DNA of 64,000 nt, taken from positions 20,643 through 84,642 of the forward strand of contig NZ_JYFE01000037.1 of assembly GCF_000877395.1 (NCBI RefSeq), written 5' to 3'. The notes below the pieces were generated by a model. That model was not told the origin of the DNA, searched no databases, and saw only the letters and a program-made list of their open reading frames with translations. Positions 17,722 through 26,116 of this stretch are shown here, piece after piece (the first letter of the stretch is position 1; every line of letters begins with the position of its first letter). A program made the position numbers and the translations under genes. The stretch is from Jannaschia aquimarina (GTDB lineage Bacteria; Pseudomonadota; Alphaproteobacteria; Rhodobacterales; Rhodobacteraceae).

Positions 17722-18618
17722 TCAGCCCGCGACATGTGCCGCCTCGCTCCGGGACAGAGCCAGAAAGTCGTCGAGCGTCTCCCGCCCGGCATCGCGTTCC
17801 CGCCAGGCGACCCCGAAGGCCAGGCGTGGGCCGTTCTCGAGCGGCACGAACCGCACGCCCTCCGCCCCGACGCGTGCGCACCAGTCCGGGACGAGACCGA
17901 CACCCGTTCCCTGCGCGACGAGCCGCATGAGGGTGGACTTGTCGAGGACTTCCATCTCGACATTGGGCGGCGCATCCAGCCCTTCGATGCATCTTGCGAC
18001 CATGTCGGCGAGGTAGGGACGGGCATGGCGAGGATAGCCGATCAGGCTCCGCCCCGTCAGGGCTTCGGCCGATAGGGAATGCGCATCGGCCGCGTCGTCG
18101 CCCGCAGGCAAGGCGATGGCCACGCCCTCCTCGAACAGCGTCTCCCAGGCGATGCCGGGCGTCGCCGTCGGGGGGCGGAAGAAGGCGAGATCGATATGAT
18201 GCCGCTCCAGCGCCTCCACCTGCTGCGCGGAAGCGGACACCTCGGTCAGCGTCAGGCGGATGCCCGGATGCCGGCTGCGGAACGCCTCGAAGACCGGCGG
18301 AAGGAACCAGGCGAGGGCTGCGTCGATCCCGCCGATCCGAAGCCGGTCGAGGCCCCGTTCGGCGACCGCGCGCGTCTCGGCGATGGCCGCGTCGAGGCGA
18401 TCCAGAAGGTTCCGCGCTTCCGTCAGGAAGACAGCCCCCGCCTGCGTCAGGCTGACATGGCGCGTCGTCCGGAACAGGAGCGCGACGCCCATCTCCTCTT
18501 CGAGGCGCCGCACCTGTGCCGACAGGGCCGTCTGCGCCAGCCCGACCCGTTCGGCGGCCCGGCGGAAGTGAAGCTCTTCGGCCACGGCGATGAAGCATCG
18601 GATCTGACGCAGGTCCAT
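17722..18618 (-). CDS. LysR-family transcriptional regulator
   Basis: A 298-residue regulator with a typical N-terminal winged helix-turn-helix (MDLRQIRCFIAVAEELHFRRAAERVGLAQTALS pattern, residues 1-33 and on to LFRTTRHVSLT) and an effector-binding domain of type 2 periplasmic fold. It is convergent with the hydrolase (18-base gap) and lies upstream of nothing on its own strand that it could read into, so its target is unclear. By position it may control the hydrolase or the tctC operon beyond it. Its N-terminal sequence resembles BenM/CatM-like regulators, which is only suggestive. Confidence 0.9.
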   Translation of the reverse strand: MDLRQIRCFIAVAEELHFRRAAERVGLAQTALSAQVRRLEEEMGVALLFRTTRHVSLTQAGAVFLTEARNLLDRLDAAIAETRAVAERGLDRLRIGGIDAALAWFLPPVFEAFRSRHPGIRLTLTEVSASAQQVEALERHHIDLAFFRPPTATPGIAWETLFEEGVAIALPAGDDAADAHSLSAEALTGRSLIGYPRHARPYLADMVARCIEGLDAPPNVEMEVLDKSTLMRLVAQGTGVGLVPDWCARVGAEGVRFVPLENGPRLAFGVAWRERDAGRETLDDFLALSRSEAAHVAG

Positions 18619-18727
18619 GGCCGACTTCTAGGCGGCTTGGCCCGGATGCGCGAGAGGAGACGACTTCGCCGCCCGCACGGACAAGCGGATCGAAGGCGCG
18701 GCCGTGGACACGCGCCCTCTGCCGCGG

Positions 18728-19483
18728 TCAAGCAGTAGGCAAACCGACTGCTTCGCGCCCCTCATCCGTCTTGAGACTGAAATCCGCCCCGTCGAAGGCG
18801 CGCGCGGCATCGGTCGTGAGCCAAGCGATGGCGCGGGCGACCCATTCGGCGGGGATATGACGCTCCCATGCAAGCTGGGACACCGGATTGATCCCGGAGT
18901 CGCGGATCGAACGCTGCATGTCCGTGGCCACCGTGCCGGGCGACAATCCGATGACGTTGACCCCCTTCGGGGCCAATTCCTTGTGGGCGCACCGGGTGAG
19001 CGACAGCAGGGCGGCCTTCGTTGCGCAGTAGTGGCTCCAGCCTTCGAGGGCCGAGGTCGCAGCGCCGGAGGAGATGTTGACGATCAGACCGGATCCGCCC
19101 GCGATCATCGGCGGGACGACGGCGCGCAGCATGTGGAACGCGCCCTTCACGTTCACGTCGACCACCCTGCCCCAAGCCCCGGGATCGGCATCCTCGATCC
19201 GGGCGATCGGGTCGATCAGACCGGCATTGTTCACCAAGAGATCGACCGCGCCGAAGGTATCGACTGCCTGCGCGACCGTCGCCGCCGCCTGATCCCAGTC
19301 GGAGACGTCGCAGGCGACACCGATTGCGTTTGGCCCGATCTCGACTGCGATTTTCGTGACGGCGTCGCCCGAGCGGGCTGCCAGCACCACGTTCGCGCCC
19401 AGTGAGGCCAGGTGGCGCGCAGAGGCCTCGCCGATGCCGCGGCTCGCGCCCGTGACGATGACGGTCTTGCCTTCAAGGTCCAT
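18728..19483 (-). CDS. Short-chain dehydrogenase (internal start within YceI-SDR frame)
   Basis: Read from the ATG at 19483, this is a complete 251-residue classical SDR. It has the NAD(P) motif TGASRGIG (residues 11-18), NNAG, catalytic serine in NISSG and the active-site YCATK (YxxxK). GGAAAA stands six to nine bases before this ATG, so independent translation is plausible. The product is cytosolic by sequence. Reaction: NAD(P)-dependent oxidation or reduction of an unidentified hydroxy or keto compound. It shares its stop with the longer YceI frame, so only one of the two models may be used in the cell, or both may be made. Confidence 0.8.
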   Translation of the reverse strand: MDLEGKTVIVTGASRGIGEASARHLASLGANVVLAARSGDAVTKIAVEIGPNAIGVACDVSDWDQAAATVAQAVDTFGAVDLLVNNAGLIDPIARIEDADPGAWGRVVDVNVKGAFHMLRAVVPPMIAGGSGLIVNISSGAATSALEGWSHYCATKAALLSLTRCAHKELAPKGVNVIGLSPGTVATDMQRSIRDSGINPVSQLAWERHIPAEWVARAIAWLTTDAARAFDGADFSLKTDEGREAVGLPTA

Positions 19484-20212
19484 GGTTTTTCCAATCGTGA
19501 GGTGAGGGTGGACGGGGCGGCGCCCCGTCCCGATATCCGTCGTTCGGTTTCCGGCCGCCGCGCCGAGTTCCGCGACACGGCCCCAGTGACAGGGAACATT
19601 CGTCTCGGGCACCCCGTCGCACCGCACGAGATCGAACCGCGCGTCCAGCGTGACCACGAACCCGGTGGGGCTGCCCACAAAGGCGATGAAATCCATGCCG
19701 TGGTCGAGACGCGCGATCTCTCCGGTGGCGTGGAACCCGACGACCTCGACCTCGTCGTAGTTCGGAATGAAGTCCGGATAGGTCCGCCGGTTGACCATCT
19801 CGAAGTCGAGTTCGACCGGAGCCGTCACACCCAGCATCGTCAGATCTCCGCGCAACTTGCCGGTCGTGGGCGTGAGCATCTGGACTTCGGTCGAAACGAA
19901 GTCGATCTGCGGGTGCGCCTCGACATTCAGGTAGTCCGGATTGCGCAGGTGATCGTCACGCCCCGTGTGGTTCGAGTCGATGGACGACGCGTCGATCGTG
20001 AAGGTGATCCGGCTGTTCGCGGGCTCTGCCTCGTCGATGAGGAACGTGCCGTCGAACGAATTGAAGCGTCCGACCGTGTTCGCCATGTTCATGTGGTCGA
20101 TTTCCCACCCGATATGGGCGTGACCCAGATCCAGGGTCCATTCTGTCGGCTCCGCCAGCGCGGGCGCCGCGCATGCAAGGGCGATGCAGGCCGCCATCGT
20201 CGTCTTCATCAT
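18728..20212 (-). CDS. Continuous reading frame: exported YceI domain running into SDR
   Basis: The frame opens with MMKTTMAACIALACAAPALA, a Sec signal peptide, then a YceI lipocalin-like domain: TEWTLDLGHAHIGWEIDHM, FDGTF, HPQIDFVSTEV and a C-terminal DARFDLVRCDG (about residues 22-200). AAGGAAAG precedes the ATG at 20212. No stop codon ends the YceI part; the frame continues through about 45 unrelated residues into a complete SDR (see 18728-19483), giving 494 residues. An exported protein with a cytosolic dehydrogenase tail would be odd, so either the fusion is real, or a stop was lost by mutation, or there is a sequencing error. YceI proteins bind isoprenoids or amphiphiles in the periplasm. 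The gene is divergent from a LysR regulator. Confidence 0.7.
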   Translation of the reverse strand: MMKTTMAACIALACAAPALAEPTEWTLDLGHAHIGWEIDHMNMANTVGRFNSFDGTFLIDEAEPANSRITFTIDASSIDSNHTGRDDHLRNPDYLNVEAHPQIDFVSTEVQMLTPTTGKLRGDLTMLGVTAPVELDFEMVNRRTYPDFIPNYDEVEVVGFHATGEIARLDHGMDFIAFVGSPTGFVVTLDARFDLVRCDGVPETNVPCHWGRVAELGAAAGNRTTDIGTGRRPVHPHLTIGKTMDLEGKTVIVTGASRGIGEASARHLASLGANVVLAARSGDAVTKIAVEIGPNAIGVACDVSDWDQAAATVAQAVDTFGAVDLLVNNAGLIDPIARIEDADPGAWGRVVDVNVKGAFHMLRAVVPPMIAGGSGLIVNISSGAATSALEGWSHYCATKAALLSLTRCAHKELAPKGVNVIGLSPGTVATDMQRSIRDSGINPVSQLAWERHIPAEWVARAIAWLTTDAARAFDGADFSLKTDEGREAVGLPTA

Positions 20213-20355
20213 TGTTCTTTCCTTTCTCGAATACCGAGGGCCCTGGAGCCATGCGGTTGTCCAAAATCGTGAGACGACCATGATGCCTGCGTGGATTGCG
20301 GGAAATGCTCCTCCATGGCATTCTCCTGTGCAGAAGACGCACGAATAGGCCCGGC

Positions 20356-21249
20356 TTGGATATCGAACTCCTCAGAAGTTTCTCCACTATCGCGCAACGC
20401 GGGTCTTTCGCCGCGGTCGCGCGAGAGGAGGGTGTGGACCCGTCTTCGGTCTCTCGTCGGATCGGTGCGCTCGAGGCGGAGGTCGGGGTGCGGCTCTTCG
20501 ACCGGACGACCCGGCGGCTGAACCTGACCGAGGCCGGGCGCCTCTATCTGGAGCGGGTCCGCACGGCCCTCGACGCGCTGGACGAGGCGGCGGACGCGGC
20601 GCGGGACGCGATTTCCGACCCGTCGGGCCTGCTGCGTGTGACGACGTCGGTCGCGTTCGGCGAACGATGGCTCATGCCGCGGATCACTTCATTCCGGGAG
20701 GCACATCCGCGGGTCGAGATCGGGATGCGCCTCACCGATGCCGTGGTGGACATCGCGGCCGAGGGGATCGACGTCGCCCTGCGCCTCGGCCGTGAAGTCG
20801 AAGGCGCCTTCGTCGCGGCCAGGCTCTTCGACGTGCGATACCGCGCCGTCGCCTCTCCGGGCTATCTCGACCGGGCGGGAAGGCCCGACCGGCCGGCGGA
20901 TCTGGCACGGCACGATGGCATCCTCTTCGCTTTGCCGCGCTTCGGCTCGGCCTGGCGCTTCCGCGGAGGCCCGGAGGGACCGGTGGAAGAGGTCAGACCC
21001 CGGCCGGCGCTTGCGATCTCGAACGCACTCGCGATCCGCCGCGCGGCACTGGACGGTCTGGGCGTGGCCCTTCTGGCCGACTGGACGATCCGGTCCGATC
21101 TCGCATCCGGCGATCTGGTGGACCTCTTTCCCGCCCTCGAAGGCAGCGCGACCGATTTCGACGCCGCCGCCTGGGTCGTCTATCAGAGCCGGAGCTACGT
21201 TCCCGCCCGGTTGCGCGCCTTCGTGGACCACCTCAGGGCGCACCGATAG
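20356..21249 (+). CDS. LysR-family transcriptional regulator
   Basis: A 297-residue LysR regulator: HTH in LDIELLRSFSTIAQRGSFAAVAREE..DPSSVSRRI (residues 1-35), then an effector domain with VTTSVAFGERWLMPRI and the C-terminal YVPARLRAFVDHL, close to the CrgA-like subgroup. The start is uncertain. TTG at 20356 gives the usual LysR N-terminus (L/M-DIELLRSF); an ATG at 20305 or TTG at 20296 would add an arginine-rich tail without family similarity. It is divergent from the YceI-SDR gene, sharing a promoter region of about 140 bases, and is therefore its likely regulator. Confidence 0.85.
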   Translation: MDIELLRSFSTIAQRGSFAAVAREEGVDPSSVSRRIGALEAEVGVRLFDRTTRRLNLTEAGRLYLERVRTALDALDEAADAARDAISDPSGLLRVTTSVAFGERWLMPRITSFREAHPRVEIGMRLTDAVVDIAAEGIDVALRLGREVEGAFVAARLFDVRYRAVASPGYLDRAGRPDRPADLARHDGILFALPRFGSAWRFRGGPEGPVEEVRPRPALAISNALAIRRAALDGLGVALLADWTIRSDLASGDLVDLFPALEGSATDFDAAAWVVYQSRSYVPARLRAFVDHLRAHR

Positions 21250-21278
21250 CGGCACCGCCAGAGATACGGCCCGAACGA

Positions 21279-22094
21279 TCACGACGTGGGCTGCGCCGCC
21301 GCAGGAGTGGGGCCCGCAGCGGCCATGATTTCGGCGGCGCGGGCGCTCATCGTCACGGACCGGCCCATCTGTTCGAGCATGGCGGCACATTCGCGCAGCT
21401 CCTCGGCGCGTCGGGGGCCGTGCTTTGCAACACGCCCCAGGTGATAGGACGTGAAGGCCGGCCAATCGAGTTCCGGGATCCAGTCGGCAAGCGTCTCCAG
21501 CAGGACCGGCTCCAGGCTTTCGGCCCGTGCGCCCTCGAACGCCTCGACCAGAAGCGCCTCGAACCCCTTCACCATGACCGAGCGAAGCAGCTTGGCTTTC
21601 GGCGCGGCGCCCCAGGCCTCTCCGGCGCTCTTGGCGGACCAACCGAGGGCGGCGAGCCGCTCGGCCCAGATCGCCGAACCGGGCCCCGAAAGCAGCACGC
21701 GCGGCAGCTTGCCTTCGGCGATGCGCCCCATCGCGACGCCCTCGACAAAGGCATTCGGGGCGACGGCGTCGCCGACCGCCCGCTTTCCGTCCGGCGAGAT
21801 CGAGTTCATGTCCAGATAGCAGGCCTCCGCAGCCAGAAGCGGCGCCGCGTCGCGCGCGACCCGAAGGGCCGCACCCGCGGTCACGGTCGAGACCACCAGG
21901 TCAGCCCCGTCCAGTGCTGCGGCAAGGCTTCCGGAATGCGCAGCTCCGACACGCGCGCAAAGCGCGGCCTGCGCCTCGGCCTGTCGGGCGTCGAGGGAGC
22001 GCAGGTCGAAGGCGCGGACCTCGGCGCCGTTGCCGACCATTGCCTCGGCGAAGGCGGGTCCCGCCTCGGAAAAGCCGATGAAGGCGACGATCAC
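21279..22094 (-). CDS. 6-phosphogluconate-dehydrogenase-like NAD-binding protein (DUF1932)
   Basis: A 271-residue protein with an N-terminal Rossmann fold (MIVAFIGFSEAGPAFAEAM, glycine motif shifted to GFSEAG), the dinucleotide-binding strand VVSTVTAGAA and SGPGSAIWAERL. The C-terminal helical part (KLLRSVMVKGFEALLVEAFEGA) is typical of DUF1932 beta-hydroxyacid-dehydrogenase relatives, with the conserved lysine in APKAKLLRS. The GTG start overlaps the TcuB-like stop (GTGA, 22091-22094). It is the last gene of the five-gene operon and probably oxidises a hydroxy-acid produced or imported in this pathway. The substrate is unknown. Confidence 0.83.
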   Translation of the reverse strand: MIVAFIGFSEAGPAFAEAMVGNGAEVRAFDLRSLDARQAEAQAALCARVGAAHSGSLAAALDGADLVVSTVTAGAALRVARDAAPLLAAEACYLDMNSISPDGKRAVGDAVAPNAFVEGVAMGRIAEGKLPRVLLSGPGSAIWAERLAALGWSAKSAGEAWGAAPKAKLLRSVMVKGFEALLVEAFEGARAESLEPVLLETLADWIPELDWPAFTSYHLGRVAKHGPRRAEELRECAAMLEQMGRSVTMSARAAEIMAAAGPTPAAAQPTS

Positions 22095-23242
22095 GTCCGG
22101 ACCCTCCCCTCCGTGGGCGCCTCGGCCTCCTGCACGTCGTGCGCCCGGCCTTCATGTGCGTGGCGGACCAAGGCGGCGAAACGATAGAGGCCGTGGACGA
22201 ACTTGCCGTAGGGCATCGTCACGAAGAAGGCGAAGACGACGCCCAGATGGACCGCCAGCAGGACCCCCATCGCCGGCGTCTCACGCAGCCAATAGAGCGC
22301 CAGCCCCGTGGCGCCGAGGGCAAGCAGCGTCCAGGTGAAGGCCGCGCCCATTCCCGTCCGCCGCTCGGGCAGGAGCGCCGGATCCCGACGCCAATCGTAC
22401 CAGATGAGCCCAGCCGCCCCGATCACGAGACCCAGCCCGCCCGGCACGCCCAACAGCTTCGGAGGTGCCCACCAGGGATAGGGTGCGGGCCAGTCCAGCA
22501 GATAATGCATCAGCGTCCCGGATGACGTGGAGGCGAAGCAGAGGAGGAAGCCGTAGAAGGTCAGGTGATGAAACGTCCGGCGGTGGCGGTCCGGCCGCTC
22601 GCTCTGGGACATGCAGCCCATGCCGCCGCCGTCGAAATACCGCAGTGCCGCCGCCTCTCGCATCGCTTGCCAGAGGGCGGCGAGCGTCACCGGAACCGGA
22701 TGTGCGTCATCCGCCGTTCGCCAGAAGCGGCGTAGAGACAAAGCGAGCGCCAGGAGCGAGAAGAGGAAGACCGGCGCGAAGACCGCGACCATCGCGTCAT
22801 GGGGCATGACCGCATAGAAGTCGCCAGAGGCCGTCAGCGCGCCCGGATCGGCCAAGAGGGCGAAACCGAGGATGAAGCCAGCCACGGCCAGCGCGGATAC
22901 CAACGCGATCCAGACCCCATTTCGGGCAAAGACCGGCCCCAGCGCCTGAGGCCAGGCGAAGCGGGCGTAGGATTCCTCGCGCAGCTCCGCCATGGCCTGC
23001 GGCACGTTCACCGCGAAGGGGTGCGGCGGGGCATATTGGCAATCATAGTGGCAGGCCCCGCAATTGTGGCAGAGGTTCGCGAGGTAATCGACGTCGCCTT
23101 CGGTGAAGACGCGCCGCCGCTCCATCGCCGGAAAGACGGCGCACAGCCCTTCGCAATAACGGCAGGCGTTGCAGACCTGCATCTGCCGGGCGACCTCGGA
23201 CTGGCTTGCGGTGGCAAGAGAGGGAAGATCGACGCGGGTCAT
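22091..23242 (-). CDS. tcuB: TcuB-like Fe-S/heme membrane electron carrier
   Basis: A 383-residue protein resembling TcuB/CobZ-C, which reoxidises the flavin of tricarballylate dehydrogenase and passes electrons to the quinone pool. Two 4Fe-4S cluster motifs lie at C24-C27-C30-C34 and C58-C61-C64-C68. Six or so membrane segments follow, with histidines placed for heme (RHRRTFHHLTFYGF, GTLMHYLLDW, HLGVVFAFF). The ATG at 23242 follows AAGGAG. It is encoded between the TcuA-like flavoprotein and the DUF1932 dehydrogenase. The family is clear; that the substrate is tricarballylate itself is not proven. Confidence 0.88.
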   Translation of the reverse strand: MTRVDLPSLATASQSEVARQMQVCNACRYCEGLCAVFPAMERRRVFTEGDVDYLANLCHNCGACHYDCQYAPPHPFAVNVPQAMAELREESYARFAWPQALGPVFARNGVWIALVSALAVAGFILGFALLADPGALTASGDFYAVMPHDAMVAVFAPVFLFSLLALALSLRRFWRTADDAHPVPVTLAALWQAMREAAALRYFDGGGMGCMSQSERPDRHRRTFHHLTFYGFLLCFASTSSGTLMHYLLDWPAPYPWWAPPKLLGVPGGLGLVIGAAGLIWYDWRRDPALLPERRTGMGAAFTWTLLALGATGLALYWLRETPAMGVLLAVHLGVVFAFFVTMPYGKFVHGLYRFAALVRHAHEGRAHDVQEAEAPTEGRVRT

Positions 23243-23327
23243 CGGATCGGGCTCCTTTCGGCGTTGCAAGGGAGCCCCGCATGGCGTGCGGGCCCCTCGG
23301 ATGGGGCGTCGGGGGCGCGATGCGGGA

Positions 23328-24737
23328 TCACGATGCCGGCTCTCGGTTGGAGATCGCCCTGGCCGCCGTCTCGCCGGCGATCCGGCCGAACACGGTCCCG
23401 ATCGTCATGCCGATGCCGGCCAGATATCCCTGTCCCAGCACGTTGCCGGCCATGATCTCGCCGGCCGCGAAGACATTCGGACTGGCCGTGCCGTCGAACA
23501 GGACGCGGGCATCGCGGTTCACCCGCACGCCCATATAGGTGAACGTGATCCCGGGCCGCAGCGTGTAGGCCCGGAACGGCGGAGTTTCGATGGGACGCGC
23601 CCAGTGGGATTTGGGCGGGTCCAGACCTTCGGTCCGGCAATCGTCGTGGATCGTATGATCGAACGTGCCGGGGCGGCAGGCGGCATTGAAATCGTCCACC
23701 GTCTTGCGCAGCGTATCGGGCGCGACGCCGATCTTTCCCGCCAACCCATCCAGATCGTCGTCGATCTCGGGCGGAAAGACCGACGGCATGAAGAGATCGG
23801 CGGATTTCGCGTCGATGATCACATGGCCGATCTGATCGGGCTGCGCGGCGACGAGTCGCCCCCAGATGGCGTAGCGCTTGGGCCAGAAGTCTTCCCCTTC
23901 GTCATAGAAGCGCTGGCCCTGTGCGTTCACGACAATCCCGAACGGCACGCAGTCGAGACGCGTCACGATCCCGCCGTCGAATTTCGGCGCGCGGCCGTCC
24001 ACGGCGACGGCGTGGCACTGGTCCGCCTCGCCGACGCGGTCGGCGCCTGCGTCGAGCATCAGGCGGAGAACCCCGCCGGTATTGTAGGGCGTCCCGCGGA
24101 TCAGGAAGTTGCGGGCCGCGGGGCCCCACCCCTCTTCCAGCCAGTCAAGATTGGCTTCGAACCCGCCCGAAGCCGCGACGAAGGCGCGGGCCTCGATCCG
24201 TTCGGATCGCGGATGGTCCCCGTCCCACTCGGCCTCGAGCGTCGCGCCAAGGAAGAATCCGTCCTCGACCTCTATGGCGGCGACGCGGGTGTCGTAACGG
24301 ATGGCGACGCCCAGATCCTCGGCCATGCGGTAGAGCGCGTTCAGCATCGACCGGCCGCCGCCCAGGAAGAACGCGTTGGTTCGCCCCAGCGACAGGGTTC
24401 CGCCCAGAGACGGCTGGAACCTGACCCCCTGCGCTTCGAGGAAGTCCCAGATCTCCTTCGATCTTTGCAGGGTCAGCTCGGCCAGTTCGGTGTCGGTGTT
24501 GCCCTTCGTGACCCGCATCAGGTCATCGAGATATTCGTCCACGGGATAAGGCCCGGTCAAAATGCCGTTGCCCTCGTCATGGGCGACGCGGCAATTCCGC
24601 GTATGCCGGGTATTCCCGCCTCGCATCGCCTTGGGCGCCGCCTCCGCGACGAGGACGCGCGCGCCCCCCCGCGCCGCGCAGATCGCCGCGCAGAGGGCCG
24701 CGTTCCCGCCGCCAGCGATCAGGACGTCGTAGCTCAT
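23328..24737 (-). CDS. tcuA: TcuA-like FAD-dependent dehydrogenase
   Basis: A 469-residue flavoprotein of the fumarate reductase/succinate dehydrogenase superfamily, closest by eye to FAD-dependent tricarballylate dehydrogenase. The FAD-binding motif AGGGNAALCAAICAA is at residues 8-22, the histidine-bearing RGGNTRHTRN follows near 39-48, and the C-terminal GNVLGQGYLAGIGMTIGTVFGR is characteristic. Tricarballylate dehydrogenase makes cis-aconitate, which enters the TCA cycle. The ATG overlaps the aldehyde dehydrogenase stop (24734-24737). An 85-base gap separates it from tcuB. No signal peptide is present, so it acts in the cytoplasm beside the TcuB membrane partner. Confidence 0.88.
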   Translation of the reverse strand: MSYDVLIAGGGNAALCAAICAARGGARVLVAEAAPKAMRGGNTRHTRNCRVAHDEGNGILTGPYPVDEYLDDLMRVTKGNTDTELAELTLQRSKEIWDFLEAQGVRFQPSLGGTLSLGRTNAFFLGGGRSMLNALYRMAEDLGVAIRYDTRVAAIEVEDGFFLGATLEAEWDGDHPRSERIEARAFVAASGGFEANLDWLEEGWGPAARNFLIRGTPYNTGGVLRLMLDAGADRVGEADQCHAVAVDGRAPKFDGGIVTRLDCVPFGIVVNAQGQRFYDEGEDFWPKRYAIWGRLVAAQPDQIGHVIIDAKSADLFMPSVFPPEIDDDLDGLAGKIGVAPDTLRKTVDDFNAACRPGTFDHTIHDDCRTEGLDPPKSHWARPIETPPFRAYTLRPGITFTYMGVRVNRDARVLFDGTASPNVFAAGEIMAGNVLGQGYLAGIGMTIGTVFGRIAGETAARAISNREPAS

Positions 24738-26116
24738 GCGAGACCCGAGAAGGTCACGAGGCGCTCGTGAGTCATCTCGCGGATGGCGTAGCGTGGCCCT
24801 TCCTGTCCGAAGCCGGACAGCTTGACGCCGCCATAGGGCATCAGGTCCACGCGCGACGACGAGGTCTCGTTGATATGAACGCCGCCGACATGCAGGCCGC
24901 GCGCGGCCGTGAAAGCCGCCCCGATATCCTGTGTAAAGATGCCCGTCGCAAGGCCGTAGGGCGTCGCGTTCACCCGCGCGATCGCGTCGTCCAGCCCGGT
25001 GACGGGAATCAGCGCGGCGACCGGCCCGAAGGCTTCGGCCTCCAGAAACGCAGACGCGGGGTCCGAAATGACGGTCGGCTGCATCAGAGGCCCCGCACGC
25101 GTGCCGCCGGTCAGGATGGTTGCGCCGCGCAGCATCCCTTCGACCCGAGCGGCGGCATCCTCGGATATGAGGGGACCGACATCCGTGCCACGGTCTGACG
25201 GGTCGCCTGCGACGAGCGCCTCGGCCTCGGCGACGTAGGCATCCCGGAAGGCCTCCATCGCGCTGTCCGCCACATACAGCGTCTGGATCGACGTGCAGAC
25301 CTGCCCGGCCTTGCGGAAGGAGGCGCCGGCGCATTTCGCCGCGATCTCCGCGGGGTCGCCGTCGAGGACGATGGTCGATGCAATGGACCCGAGCTCCATC
25401 TGAGTGCGACGCAGGCCCGCCGCCTGCTGTATCGCCCGCCCCACTGCCGTCGATCCGGTAAAGGCGAAGAAGGCCGGGCGCGGGTCGTCCAGCAACAGCC
25501 GCGCGACATCCGCCCCCCCCTGCAAAGTCTGGACCGCACCGGGGGGAAAGCCCGCTTCGAGAAGGGCCCGGACCAGCAGATTGGCCGCGCCGGGAGTCTT
25601 CTCGGACGGTTTCAGGATGACGGCGTTCCCAGCAGCCAGGCCCGGCCCGACCTTGTGGGCGGGTGTGTTGAGCGGCGCGTTGAATGGGGTGATGGCGACG
25701 ACGGTCCCGACCGGGACCCGCATCGTGAACCCGATCCGCCCCGCGACGGCCGCATCGAACGGGACCATCTCGCCCGTGATCCGCGTCGCTTCCTCGGCCG
25801 AGAGCCGAAGAGTGTTGAGCGCGCGCGAGATTTCCCCATCGCAATCCCGGCCCGGAAAACCAGCCTCGGCGATCATCGTTTCGCGAAGGTCCGCGCGCCG
25901 CGCGTCCAGCAGGTCCGCCGCGCGGTGCAGGGCCGCCGAACGCTCGGGCGGAGAGAGGGGGGCCTCGGCATACCGGGCGGCCGCCGACAGCGCATCCGCG
26001 ACGTCCCCGCCGCCCGCGACACGGATTGGGTCGAGCTCGGTCAGATGGTACTTGTCCAGCACCGGCAGGGCGGGGCCGTCCCCCCGCTCCGCCCCATCGA
26101 CGATGGAGCCCGGCAT
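24734..26116 (-). CDS. Aldehyde dehydrogenase family protein
   Basis: A 460-residue NAD(P)-dependent aldehyde dehydrogenase. Visible landmarks are PVGTVVAITPFNAPLNTPAHKV, the NAD turn FTGSTAVGRAI, the general-base glutamate in MELGSIAS, the nucleophilic cysteine in KAGQVCTSIQ and the C-terminal GGVKLSGFGQEGPRYAI. The ELGS and GQVC-S-IQ contexts place it with lactaldehyde, phosphonoacetaldehyde and sulfoacetaldehyde dehydrogenases rather than betaine aldehyde enzymes. Its start overlaps the ThDP-enzyme stop by one base, so the decarboxylase upstream is the likely source of its aldehyde. The exact substrate is unknown. Confidence 0.88.
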   Translation of the reverse strand: MPGSIVDGAERGDGPALPVLDKYHLTELDPIRVAGGGDVADALSAAARYAEAPLSPPERSAALHRAADLLDARRADLRETMIAEAGFPGRDCDGEISRALNTLRLSAEEATRITGEMVPFDAAVAGRIGFTMRVPVGTVVAITPFNAPLNTPAHKVGPGLAAGNAVILKPSEKTPGAANLLVRALLEAGFPPGAVQTLQGGADVARLLLDDPRPAFFAFTGSTAVGRAIQQAAGLRRTQMELGSIASTIVLDGDPAEIAAKCAGASFRKAGQVCTSIQTLYVADSAMEAFRDAYVAEAEALVAGDPSDRGTDVGPLISEDAAARVEGMLRGATILTGGTRAGPLMQPTVISDPASAFLEAEAFGPVAALIPVTGLDDAIARVNATPYGLATGIFTQDIGAAFTAARGLHVGGVHINETSSSRVDLMPYGGVKLSGFGQEGPRYAIREMTHERLVTFSGLA

